DNA from: JBJKPP01 sp046706145
GTDB taxonomy: Bacteria; Bacteroidota; Ignavibacteria; Ignavibacteriales; Ignavibacteriaceae
Direction: 5' to 3'
DNA length: 37,202 nucleotides
Assembly (NCBI GenBank): GCA_046706145.1
Contig: JBJKPP010000011.1
Span: 1 to 37,202, forward strand
Under the pieces are notes generated by a model, which did no database searches, was not told where the DNA came from, and saw only the letters and a list, made by a program, of their open reading frames with translations. Made by a program: the position numbers and the translations under genes. Every line of letters begins with the position of its first letter. The first letter of the stretch is position 1. This document shows, one piece after another, positions 23,243-31,111 of this stretch.

Positions 23243-24289
23243 ATGAAAATTTCTATTTTTGACATCGCCGCTCTTGTTAACGGGAAAATATTTGGCGACA
23301 GTAATGTAAAAATTAATAATGCTGCAAAAATAGAAGAAGCACGAACAGGGGATTTAACTTTTCTTTACAGCCCTTCCTACGAAAAATTCTTTAGTACTAC
23401 AAAGGCCTCTGCCATTCTTGTTAAAAACGGATTTGATAGAAGCAGGAATGATATTATTTATATAGAAGTAGATGCACCTGAGAGAGCGTTTACAGCCGTA
23501 CTTATGAAATATTTTAGTCCCACTTTTTCTTTAGATGGAATCGCAGCTTCGGCATCCATCCATGAAAGTGCTGTTATTGGAAACGGAACAGCAATAGGTG
23601 AAAATGTGGTGATTTCACCAAATTGCAAGATTGGTAATAACGTAAGAATTTTTCACAACAGCGTAATTCTAGATAATGTGGAAATTGGTGACGATGTACT
23701 GATTTTTCAAAACGTAAGTATTAGGGAGAATTGCAAAATCGGCAGTAGGGTAATTATTCATGCTAACAGTGTTATAGGTTCTGACGGTTTTGGATATATA
23801 AAGAATGAGGGGCGGTATATTAAGGTACCTCAAATTGGCAATGTAGTAATAGAAGATGACGTAGAAATAGGCTCAAATGTTTCTATAGATAGAGCAGCTT
23901 TGGGCTCTACTCTAATAAAGCGTGGAGTTAAGATTGATAATTTAGTACAAGTTGCTCATAATGTAGAAATAGGCGAAGATACTGCAATTTCTGGTCAATC
24001 CGGAATATCAGGTAGTACAAAAATAGGTAAGAACTGTATATTAGCCGGCCAGGTCGGATTAGCAGATCATGTTGAAATTGTTGACAATGTAATACTTGCC
24101 GCTCAATCTGGAGTTCCAAAATCAATTTTGAAACCTGGAGTGTATTTCGGTGCTCCCGCCAAAGAACGTAAAACTGCTTTCTTGCTTGAAGCACACCTGC
24201 GAAATCTGGGAGAATATGTGGAGCGAATCAAATCATTGGAAAAAGAGATTAGTAAGCTTAAGGACGAGTTAGCGAAACTTAAAAGCTAA
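23243..24289 (+). CDS. lpxD: UDP-3-O-acylglucosamine N-acyltransferase
   Basis: Third enzyme of lipid A synthesis: it transfers a 3-hydroxyacyl chain from ACP to the 2-amino group of UDP-3-O-acylglucosamine. The 348-aa protein has the LpxD N-terminal uridine-binding domain (1-100), then a left-handed beta-helix made of hexapeptide repeats (about 105-310). The catalytic histidine is H239 in NLVQVAHNVEIGED, the same number as in E. coli. A C-terminal helix (EYVERIKSLEKEISKLKDELAKL) helps trimerise. It starts 8 bp after the second Skp gene. No Shine-Dalgarno is visible, so it may depend on coupling. Cytoplasmic. Confidence 0.96.
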   Translation: MKISIFDIAALVNGKIFGDSNVKINNAAKIEEARTGDLTFLYSPSYEKFFSTTKASAILVKNGFDRSRNDIIYIEVDAPERAFTAVLMKYFSPTFSLDGIAASASIHESAVIGNGTAIGENVVISPNCKIGNNVRIFHNSVILDNVEIGDDVLIFQNVSIRENCKIGSRVIIHANSVIGSDGFGYIKNEGRYIKVPQIGNVVIEDDVEIGSNVSIDRAALGSTLIKRGVKIDNLVQVAHNVEIGEDTAISGQSGISGSTKIGKNCILAGQVGLADHVEIVDNVILAAQSGVPKSILKPGVYFGAPAKERKTAFLLEAHLRNLGEYVERIKSLEKEISKLKDELAKLKS

Positions 24290-24409
24290 ACTGCAGAGTT
24301 ACGAACCACAATAGCCAGTGATCCAATTTTATTGTATTTATTAGTCCGTCTTAGTAATTTCTGTGTGATTTTTAATAAAATTAACCTCAATAAATAATTT
24401 AAGTAGCAA

Positions 24410-25828
24410 ATGTTAGAGTTACAGAGAACCATTCAAAAATCCGTTTCCATTTCCGGTGTTGGATTACATACTGGTACATCTTGCAGTATGACATTCAAAC
24501 CAGCACCAGAAAATTACGGAATTAGATTTGTTAGAGCTGACCTAGGAGGGAATCCCGAGATACCTGCAACTGCCGATAACGTAATTGATATTTCAAGAGG
24601 AACAACAATTGGTTTGGGGGAGGCTAAAGTTCACACTGTTGAACATGTTTTGGCTGCAATAGTGGGGTTACAAATTGATAATATCATAATAGAACTAGAT
24701 GGAATAGAGCCCCCTGTTGGCGACGGTAGTTCGATGCCTTACGTTGAAGTCTTAAAAAGGGCAGGTTTTGAGCAGCAAGATGCACCAAAAGATTATCTAA
24801 TTATAGATGAAACAGTAATGTATCATAATGAAGAGAAGCAAATTGATATTGTTGCTTTACCGCTTGATAATTATCGTGCAACAGTAATGGTTGATTATCA
24901 GAATCCTGCTTTGGGAAGTCAACATACAGGTTTGTTTGATCTTGAGAAAGAATTTGTATCAGAATTTGCACCTGCAAGAACTTTCTGTTTTTTAAGCGAG
25001 GTAGAAACTTTGGCGAATAACGGTCTGATAAAAGGCGGCGACCTGGATAATGCTGTTGTTATAGTAGATAGAAAAATGGATAACGGTGAGCTTGAAAAAC
25101 TTAGAAACAAACTAGAAGTTAAAGGGAAAATTTTTCTCGGCGATAATGGAATTCTTAATAACAAGGAATTAAGATTTAGGAACGAACCTGTTCGTCATAA
25201 ACTTTTGGATTTGATAGGGGATCTTGCCTTAATTGGTGCTCCAATTAAAGCACAAATTCTTGCTGCTAGACCAGGACACAAGGCAAATGTTGAATTCGCC
25301 AAACAGATAAGAAAACTTTATCAGCAGAAAAAACTTGTTAAGAAATATCAGTTTGTTAAAAAAGAAGGTGTAGTCTTCGATACAAATGCTATTCAAAGAA
25401 TTCTACCTCATAGATATCCTTTTCTGCTTGTAGATAAAATAATTCATCTGGAACTTGACAAAAAAGTCATTGGAGTTAAATCAGTAACAGTTAACGAGCC
25501 TTTCTTTCAGGGGCATTTCCCAGGGCAGCCAATAATGCCAGGAGTGCTTATAATTGAATCAATGGCTCAGACTGGCGGAGTTCTTCTTCTTAATTCTTTC
25601 TTAAATCCTGAAGAAAAGTTGGTCTATTTTATGCAGATAAATAACGCTAAATTTAGGAAACCTGTTGTCCCTGGAGATCAACTTTATATTGAGATTGAAC
25701 TTACCAATAAGAAAAGCAAAGTCGTTATGATGTCCGGTAAGGCATTCGTAAATGAGAGCTTGGTAGCAGAGGCTGATTTTATGGCAGCAATTGTTGATAG
25801 AGAACAGGATTTGAGCGATAATAAATAA
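24410..25828 (+). CDS. lpxC/fabZ: LpxC-FabZ fusion: UDP-3-O-acyl-GlcNAc deacetylase / 3-hydroxyacyl-ACP dehydratase
   Basis: The 472-aa bifunctional protein joins two enzymes. Residues 1-300 are LpxC, the committed lipid A step, with zinc ligands H79 (HTVEH), H263 and D267 (RHKLLDLIGD) and general base/acid candidates E78 and H290. Residues 325-472 are FabZ, which dehydrates 3-hydroxyacyl-ACP in fatty-acid synthesis, with LPHRYPFLLVD, H369 in GHFPGQPIMPG and E383. The fusion is characteristic of the Bacteroidota/Chlorobiota group and couples use of 3-hydroxyacyl-ACP by the two pathways. A 120-bp gap precedes it, and lpxA follows after 4 bp. All catalytic residues are present. Confidence 0.96.
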   Translation: MLELQRTIQKSVSISGVGLHTGTSCSMTFKPAPENYGIRFVRADLGGNPEIPATADNVIDISRGTTIGLGEAKVHTVEHVLAAIVGLQIDNIIIELDGIEPPVGDGSSMPYVEVLKRAGFEQQDAPKDYLIIDETVMYHNEEKQIDIVALPLDNYRATVMVDYQNPALGSQHTGLFDLEKEFVSEFAPARTFCFLSEVETLANNGLIKGGDLDNAVVIVDRKMDNGELEKLRNKLEVKGKIFLGDNGILNNKELRFRNEPVRHKLLDLIGDLALIGAPIKAQILAARPGHKANVEFAKQIRKLYQQKKLVKKYQFVKKEGVVFDTNAIQRILPHRYPFLLVDKIIHLELDKKVIGVKSVTVNEPFFQGHFPGQPIMPGVLIIESMAQTGGVLLLNSFLNPEEKLVYFMQINNAKFRKPVVPGDQLYIEIELTNKKSKVVMMSGKAFVNESLVAEADFMAAIVDREQDLSDNK

Positions 25829-25832
25829 TAAA

Positions 25833-26612
25833 ATGAGTAATATTCATCCTACTGCGGTTGTAAGTAATAGAGCCAAGATTGGAAATAATGTTCAAATCTC
25901 TCCATATGCAATAATTGAAGATGATGTAGAAATTGGAGATGATTGTTATATCGGTTCCCATGCTGTAATATATAATGGTGCAAGAGTTGGAAATAGGGTG
26001 AGAATTTTTCAATCTGCATCAGTAGCTCACATTCCACAAGATTTATCATTTGCAGGTGAGCGCTCTCAATTTTTTATTGGAGACGACACGACAGTCCGAG
26101 AATTTGTAACTCTTCATAGAGGAACCAAAGTAACAGGATTTTCCAAAATAGGAAAAAATTGTCTTCTTATGGCCTATTCGCATATTGCTCATGATGTAGT
26201 TATCGGGGACAATTGTATCCTTTCAAATGGCGTACAAGTCGGTGGACACGTTGTTATGGGAGACTGGGCAATAGTTGGTGGATTGACTCCCATACATCAA
26301 TTCTGTAAAGTTGGAATGCATTCTATGATTGGAGGCGGATTTAGAATTACACAGGATGTTCCGCCGTATATTTTAGGAGCTTCCGAGCCTTTGAGATATT
26401 CTGGTGTAAATACAATTGGTTTAAGAAGAAGAGGATTTTCAAATGATGATATACAATTGATTAAGAAAGTTTATAGTTATATATATAGTAACTCGTTAAA
26501 TATTTCACAAGCAAGAGAAAAGATACAGCAAGAAATGGACGCGGAAAATATTTACATAAAAAATATTTTTGCATTTTTAAGTGAAAGCAAAAGAGGAATT
26601 GTCGGGAAATGA
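25833..26612 (+). CDS. lpxA: UDP-N-acetylglucosamine acyltransferase
   Basis: First enzyme of lipid A synthesis: it moves a 3-hydroxyacyl chain from ACP to the 3-OH of UDP-GlcNAc. The 259-aa protein is a left-handed beta-helix of hexapeptide repeats (IHPTAVVSNRAKIGNNVQI onward) with a helical C-terminus. The catalytic histidine is H120 in LLMAYSHIAHDVVIG, and the family segment GGLTPIHQFCKVG is present. The order lpxD-lpxC/fabZ-lpxA is standard; lpxB is not in the window. The end overlaps the next gene by 4 bp (ATGA). Confidence 0.96.
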   Translation: MSNIHPTAVVSNRAKIGNNVQISPYAIIEDDVEIGDDCYIGSHAVIYNGARVGNRVRIFQSASVAHIPQDLSFAGERSQFFIGDDTTVREFVTLHRGTKVTGFSKIGKNCLLMAYSHIAHDVVIGDNCILSNGVQVGGHVVMGDWAIVGGLTPIHQFCKVGMHSMIGGGFRITQDVPPYILGASEPLRYSGVNTIGLRRRGFSNDDIQLIKKVYSYIYSNSLNISQAREKIQQEMDAENIYIKNIFAFLSESKRGIVGK

Positions 26613-27373
26613 TTTTAAATGTTCTCGATATGGAAGTAAGTTCCGGCGAATACAACATGAAAAAGGATATATTTCTTGCTGAAAATATACCTCCTGATGA
26701 AGTAATGTTGAGATTTTACAGATGGCAGCCCTACTGTATTTCTTTAGGATTCAATCAAAATTTCAGTGATATAAATCTTGATGATGCAAAAAGAGATAAC
26801 CTTGATATAGTAAAAAGACCTACAGGAGGCAGAGCGGTTCTTCATTCTGAAGAACTTACGTATTCGGTTGTTTTCCCGGAAGGTTTTTTAACGCCAAGGC
26901 AAATTTATAATGAAGTAAATTTCGCGTTAAAAATGGGACTGGTAATATACGATTTTAGATTGAGTGATATTGAACTGGAAAATCAAAATAATCTTTCACA
27001 AATGTACAAAGAAAATAAAACGATTACTTGTTTTTCTACTTCTGCAAAAAGTGAATTAAAATATAAAGGGAAAAAACTAGTTGGAAGTGCGCAAAGAAGA
27101 TTTAAAAACTCCGTCCTTCAACATGGTTCAATTTTATGCGGCAATTTTCATAAAAAGATAGTCAATTATTTGAATATCAATGAAGGTCATAAGCAAATAA
27201 TTAAGAATCAGATGGACAACAAAACAACTGATTTACATGAGATTTTTTATCAAAATATTGATTATGATAAATTAGTTGTCTCTTTAATTGCAGGGTTTAA
27301 TGAATATTTCATAAATAGGTTAGCTTTACTTGAGTCGGAATTAAATAAAAAAACACAAATTATCCTTAGTTAA
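26609..27373 (+). CDS. Lipoate-protein ligase A / LipM-type octanoyltransferase
   Basis: A 254-aa member of the biotin/lipoate protein ligase family. KRPTGGRAVLHSEELTYSVV (69-88) is the conserved substrate-binding block, and GKKLVGSAQRR followed by LQHGSIL matches LipM-like proteins. A cysteine (C141, in TCFSTSAKSEL) lies where LipM has its acyl-thioester nucleophile, which favours octanoyl transfer from ACP to lipoyl domains over ATP-dependent lipoate ligation. It overlaps lpxA by 4 bp and precedes panB by 3 bp, so it is co-translated with lipid A genes. A plausible link is that all draw on acyl-ACP. LplA-type function cannot be excluded. Confidence 0.8.
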   Translation: MILNVLDMEVSSGEYNMKKDIFLAENIPPDEVMLRFYRWQPYCISLGFNQNFSDINLDDAKRDNLDIVKRPTGGRAVLHSEELTYSVVFPEGFLTPRQIYNEVNFALKMGLVIYDFRLSDIELENQNNLSQMYKENKTITCFSTSAKSELKYKGKKLVGSAQRRFKNSVLQHGSILCGNFHKKIVNYLNINEGHKQIIKNQMDNKTTDLHEIFYQNIDYDKLVVSLIAGFNEYFINRLALLESELNKKTQIILS

Positions 27374-27376
27374 AAA

Positions 27377-28192
27377 ATGAGTGTTGAATCAGAAATAAAG
27401 CTAGTGACAACAAAATCACTACAATTGTTAAAACAAAAAGGAATAAAAATATCCGTTCTTACTGCCTATGATTACATTATGGCAAAACTATTCGACGAAG
27501 CTGGAATTGATGTAATCCTTGTTGGTGATTCTTTGAGCAATGTTTTCCAGGGAAATGATACAACCCTGCCTGTAACTATGGATGAAATGATTTATCACAC
27601 CAAAGCGGTTACAAAAGGTGTTAAAAGAGCAATGGTTGTTGTTGATATGCCTTTTATGTCATACCAATTAAGTACCGATGAAGCTTTTCGTAATGCCGGG
27701 AGAATAATGAAAGAAACATCTGCAAGCGCAGTCAAGTTGGAAGGCGGAAAGAGAGTTGCTGAAGCAGTTAAGAAAATTACTGATAATGGAATCCCTGTTA
27801 TGGGACACATTGGTTTGACTCCCCAAAGTATACACGTTTTTGGAACATATAAAGAACGCGGAAGAGATGAAAAAGAAGCTGCTGAATTGTTAGAGGACGC
27901 TAAAATTCTGCAGGAGGCTGGAGCATTTGCTATAGTTATTGAAAAGATTCCTGCAGCGCTTGCAAAAAAGATAAGCGGCTCTTTATCTATCCCTACAATA
28001 GGAATTGGAGCTGGACTACACTGTGATGGGCAAGTTCTAGTTAGCCCCGATATGTTAGGACTGAATATAGATTTTCGCCCGCGTTTTGTTCGACATTATG
28101 CACAGCTTGCAAATGAAGTTAGTGACGCCGTGAAAAAATATATAAAGGATGTAAAAAACAGGAAATTTCCTGGAGAAAAAGAAAGTTATTAG
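27377..28192 (+). CDS. panB: 3-methyl-2-oxobutanoate hydroxymethyltransferase (ketopantoate)
   Basis: A 271-aa TIM-barrel enzyme that adds a hydroxymethyl group from methylene-tetrahydrofolate to 2-oxoisovalerate, the first committed step to pantothenate and CoA. Diagnostic segments are VLTAYDYIMAKLFDEAGIDVILVGDS (metal ligand in GDS), VVDMPFMSYQ, AVKLEGG, GHIGLTPQS and the general base in VIEKIPAALA. GIGAGLHCDGQVLV is the phosphate-side loop. Length matches the family (about 265-275 aa). No Shine-Dalgarno is visible. Pantothenate supplies ACP's prosthetic group, which fits the acyl-ACP theme of the neighbours. Confidence 0.95.
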   Translation: MSVESEIKLVTTKSLQLLKQKGIKISVLTAYDYIMAKLFDEAGIDVILVGDSLSNVFQGNDTTLPVTMDEMIYHTKAVTKGVKRAMVVVDMPFMSYQLSTDEAFRNAGRIMKETSASAVKLEGGKRVAEAVKKITDNGIPVMGHIGLTPQSIHVFGTYKERGRDEKEAAELLEDAKILQEAGAFAIVIEKIPAALAKKISGSLSIPTIGIGAGLHCDGQVLVSPDMLGLNIDFRPRFVRHYAQLANEVSDAVKKYIKDVKNRKFPGEKESY

Positions 28193-28241
28193 CATTAGTT
28201 TATTATGTAAGAACGGAATTCCGGTTTTAAGTAATGGTTAT

Positions 28242-29426
28242 ATGAAGTTTTTATTTTTTCTTTTCTTAACGATTTTATTCCTCAAGCCTGTCTTTCCACA
28301 AATAGAATCTAAATTATACTTAGATAATGCTGTTATTACAGGCATTAAAGAAGACAACAAATTCTTATGGGTTTCCACTTATGGCTACGGGATTTTTAGG
28401 TATTCCAAAGCAGAAGGTATTTGGTACAATTATTCAACTAAAAGCAAAAATCTTGGTAATGATCTTTTATATAACATTGAAATTAGTAAGAGATATGTGT
28501 GGGCCGGTTCGGATGATGGATTATATATCTACAACAGGAGAAGAAATGTTTGGAGTAGAAAAAAGTTTATTGTGGGTGGTCAATGGGGCAACTGGATAAG
28601 ATCCCTTTGTTATGATTCTACAAAGGGTATTCTTTGGATTGGAAGATTTGTTGATTTAACTATGCTAGATGTAAAACGGAATAAGTACAAGGATTTAAAT
28701 CTTACACAAAATGCAGACCCAAGAACTAATGATATAAAAGTTATAAAATTAGACGGTGATAGTTTGGTTTGGTTTGGAACCGAATCTGGAATTCATATTT
28801 ACAATAAAAGAAAAAATGTAGAGGACAAGGATGCGTGGACCTTCATCAACAACAAAAACGGATTTAACAATGACGGAGATGCAGTCTCCATTTCTGATAT
28901 ATTGTTCGATGGTGAATATGTGTGGATTTCAACAGATGAATTTGTTACTCCTGAGAAACCACGTTTTAACATTGGAGGAATTTACCGGTTTGATCGTCAC
29001 AAAACATGGGATGAAATTTATAACCAGAATGGATTGCCGGCAAATGGAGTTTACTGCATGGCGCGTTCAGGAAATAAAATTTGGGCCGGATTATATGCTT
29101 TTGACGGAATTCAGAAAAAAGATTATGGTAGAGGGATTGTATTAATAGACAAGTCAACCGAAAATGTCATACAAGTAGATCTGAATAAACTAAATATTGC
29201 ATCCGCTAAAGTTCTTTGTATGCACTTCGACGGTAAGGATATGTGGCTTGGAACGGATAGAGGTCTAGTGAAGATCACTTTATATAATCCTTTAGCAGAA
29301 TTGGATGTTAAAGGTCTAAATAACGCGCTAAACAAAAAAACAATCCGTGAAACGAAAAGAAAAAAGACTAAAGTGAAACAGCCTATTAAAAAAGTAAAGG
29401 ATATTTCAGGAGACTCAAGTTGGTAA
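28242..29426 (+). CDS. Secreted beta-propeller protein (two-component-regulator-propeller-like)
   Basis: A 394-aa exported protein with an N-terminal signal (MKFLFFLFLTILFLKPVFPQ). It is followed by repeated blades of the pattern (F/V/L)-W-(V/I)-(S/G/A)-(T/S)-x-x-G-(L/I)-x-x-(Y/F), for example FLWVSTYGYGIFRY, YVWAGSDDGLYIY, LVWFGTESGIHIYNKRK and DMWLGTDRGLVKI. These are the repeats of the periplasmic sensor half of hybrid two-component systems and of several secreted propellers. Here no kinase or membrane anchor follows; the protein ends in a Lys/Arg-rich tail (about 365-390) that could bind an anionic partner. It lies between panB and rfaE1 within the envelope run. The ligand is unknown. Confidence 0.8.
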   Translation: MKFLFFLFLTILFLKPVFPQIESKLYLDNAVITGIKEDNKFLWVSTYGYGIFRYSKAEGIWYNYSTKSKNLGNDLLYNIEISKRYVWAGSDDGLYIYNRRRNVWSRKKFIVGGQWGNWIRSLCYDSTKGILWIGRFVDLTMLDVKRNKYKDLNLTQNADPRTNDIKVIKLDGDSLVWFGTESGIHIYNKRKNVEDKDAWTFINNKNGFNNDGDAVSISDILFDGEYVWISTDEFVTPEKPRFNIGGIYRFDRHKTWDEIYNQNGLPANGVYCMARSGNKIWAGLYAFDGIQKKDYGRGIVLIDKSTENVIQVDLNKLNIASAKVLCMHFDGKDMWLGTDRGLVKITLYNPLAELDVKGLNNALNKKTIRETKRKKTKVKQPIKKVKDISGDSSW

Positions 29427-29524
29427 CTACTAAACACCTGTTCTGCTGATTTCGTTAAACCTCTCTTTTTAGACATCATATTTATCTTTATTTTACGTAC
29501 AATTAAAAACAATAGCAGGTAGCA

Positions 29525-30565
29525 GTGATCAACTTTAATCATTATCGTTTTAGTGAGCTTAAAAAGAAATTCGAGGGGAAAAAGATTGCTGTTATAGGCG
29601 ATATGATGCTTGATACTTATCTTTGGGGAGAGGTTAGACGAATATCCCCCGAAGCCCCTGTTCCTGTAGTCGAAATAGGCAACGAAATCTACCGATTTGG
29701 CGGAGCAGCAAATGTTGCATTAAATGTTCTAAAACTTGGTGGAACACCAATTCCGATAGGAGTTGTTGGAAAAGATAATGATGGAGTAATTTTTTCTTCT
29801 TTGCTTAAAGAAATTAATATAAAAGATGAAGGTATAATTATAGATGAAACTCGTCCGACAACTGCTAAAACTAGAGTAATTGCTGATAACCAACACGTTG
29901 TTAGAATTGACAGGGAAAGCAAAGAGTATCTGAACAGGAAAAATGTAAATCACATTTATGATTATTTGTATGAAATTTCTAATGCAATAGACGGTGTTAT
30001 TCTTCAGGATTATAATAAAGGAGTTTTATCTTCTGCTTTGATTGAAAAGATTACCGGATTAACAAAATCAAAAAAGATATTGGTAACTGTTGATCCAAAG
30101 TTTAATAATTTTTTTAATTATAAAAGTGTTACCGTCTTTAAGCCTAATAGAAAAGAAGCAGAGGATGTTCTTGGCATCAAAATTAGAACCGATGAAGATG
30201 TGAAATTTGCAGGGAAGAAGCTTTTGGAAAAGTTAAAAGCTAAATATGTACTTCTCACACTCGGCGAGGAAGGTATCGCAGTTTTTGAAAAAGGCAGGGC
30301 TGAAAAAAGGATGCCTACGCAAGCAAAAAAAGTAGCTGATGTTTCCGGTGCTGGTGATACAGTGATCTCAACATTGACTATGGCTTTGGCATCGGGAGCA
30401 AATATTTATGAAGCATCTTACCTGGCGAATTATGCTGCCGGAATTGTTTGTGAAGAAGTAGGAATAGTACCGATAGAACTTGAAAAATTGTTCAATAAAG
30501 TTTTCAGTGAAAACAAATCTACTGGACAACCGACATCAGTTAAGAAATCTTCCTCAAGAAAATGA
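29525..30565 (+). CDS. rfaE1: D-glycero-beta-D-manno-heptose-7-phosphate kinase
   Basis: A 346-aa PfkB/ribokinase-family sugar kinase that phosphorylates heptose-7-phosphate at C1 in the ADP-heptose pathway for LPS inner core. It matches the N-terminal half of E. coli HldE: VIGDMMLDTYLWGEVRRISPEAPVPVV at the start, FGGAANVALNVLKLGG, and the C-terminal anion hole and base in ADVSGAGDTVIS. The start is GTG 29525 with an AGGTAG site just upstream. The stop overlaps the start of the adenylyltransferase gene by 4 bp (ATGA), so the two halves of HldE are separate but coupled here. Confidence 0.93.
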   Translation: MINFNHYRFSELKKKFEGKKIAVIGDMMLDTYLWGEVRRISPEAPVPVVEIGNEIYRFGGAANVALNVLKLGGTPIPIGVVGKDNDGVIFSSLLKEINIKDEGIIIDETRPTTAKTRVIADNQHVVRIDRESKEYLNRKNVNHIYDYLYEISNAIDGVILQDYNKGVLSSALIEKITGLTKSKKILVTVDPKFNNFFNYKSVTVFKPNRKEAEDVLGIKIRTDEDVKFAGKKLLEKLKAKYVLLTLGEEGIAVFEKGRAEKRMPTQAKKVADVSGAGDTVISTLTMALASGANIYEASYLANYAAGIVCEEVGIVPIELEKLFNKVFSENKSTGQPTSVKKSSSRK

Positions 30566-31044
30566 TAAAGCCAGTTTTAACCTTAGATGAAATAAAGTTG
30601 CAGAGACAGAAGTTTAAGAGTGAGGGTAAAAAAGTTGTATTTACAAATGGTGTTTTCGATATAATCCATTCGGGACATGTTGACTATCTAAATAAGGCTA
30701 AGGCGTTAGGCGACATTTTAATTGTCGGGTTGAATAGTGATATTTCTGTTAAAAAAATTAAAGGGAATAAAAGACCTATAATTCCCGAAAAAGATAGAGC
30801 ATATGTTCTTTCTAATTTAAAAGCTGTGGATTTTGTTGTTTTATTTGATGATGAGACGCCCAAAAAATTAATTGATGAAATTATCCCCGACCTTCTTGTA
30901 AAAGGAGGCGATTGGCCACTGGATAAAATCGTTGGCCGAGATACAGTTGTAAAAAATGGTGGGGAGGTCAAGAATATTGATTTTGTTAATTTTTACTCTA
31001 CTTCTCAAATAATCGACACTATTCTGAAAAGGTTTAAAAATTAA
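30562..31044 (+). CDS. rfaE2: D-glycero-beta-D-manno-heptose 1-phosphate adenylyltransferase
   Basis: A 160-aa nucleotidyltransferase that transfers AMP to heptose-1-phosphate, giving ADP-heptose. FTNGVFDIIHSGHVDYLNKA has the HxGH motif of the cytidylyltransferase-like superfamily, followed by GDILIVGLNSDISVKKIKG. It corresponds to the C-terminal half of E. coli HldE. A 4-bp overlap with the kinase gene and matching partner identity make the function secure. An isomerase (gmhA), phosphatase (gmhB) and epimerase (hldD) are not in the window. A 6-bp hairpin ATTGGT/ACCAAT (31056-31061 and 31069-31074) follows the gene, perhaps a weak terminator or leader element. Confidence 0.93.
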   Translation: MIKPVLTLDEIKLQRQKFKSEGKKVVFTNGVFDIIHSGHVDYLNKAKALGDILIVGLNSDISVKKIKGNKRPIIPEKDRAYVLSNLKAVDFVVLFDDETPKKLIDEIIPDLLVKGGDWPLDKIVGRDTVVKNGGEVKNIDFVNFYSTSQIIDTILKRFKN

Positions 31045-31111
31045 TATCTTTATTAATTGGTTACAATTACCAATCTTATTGTAGTTTCAATTGATTTCAT
31101 GTTCCTGAAAA

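Noticed and set aside
29123..29542. Minus-strand open frame of 139 codons across the propeller/rfaE1 junction
   Set aside because: It overlaps two well-supported plus-strand genes and shows no motif.
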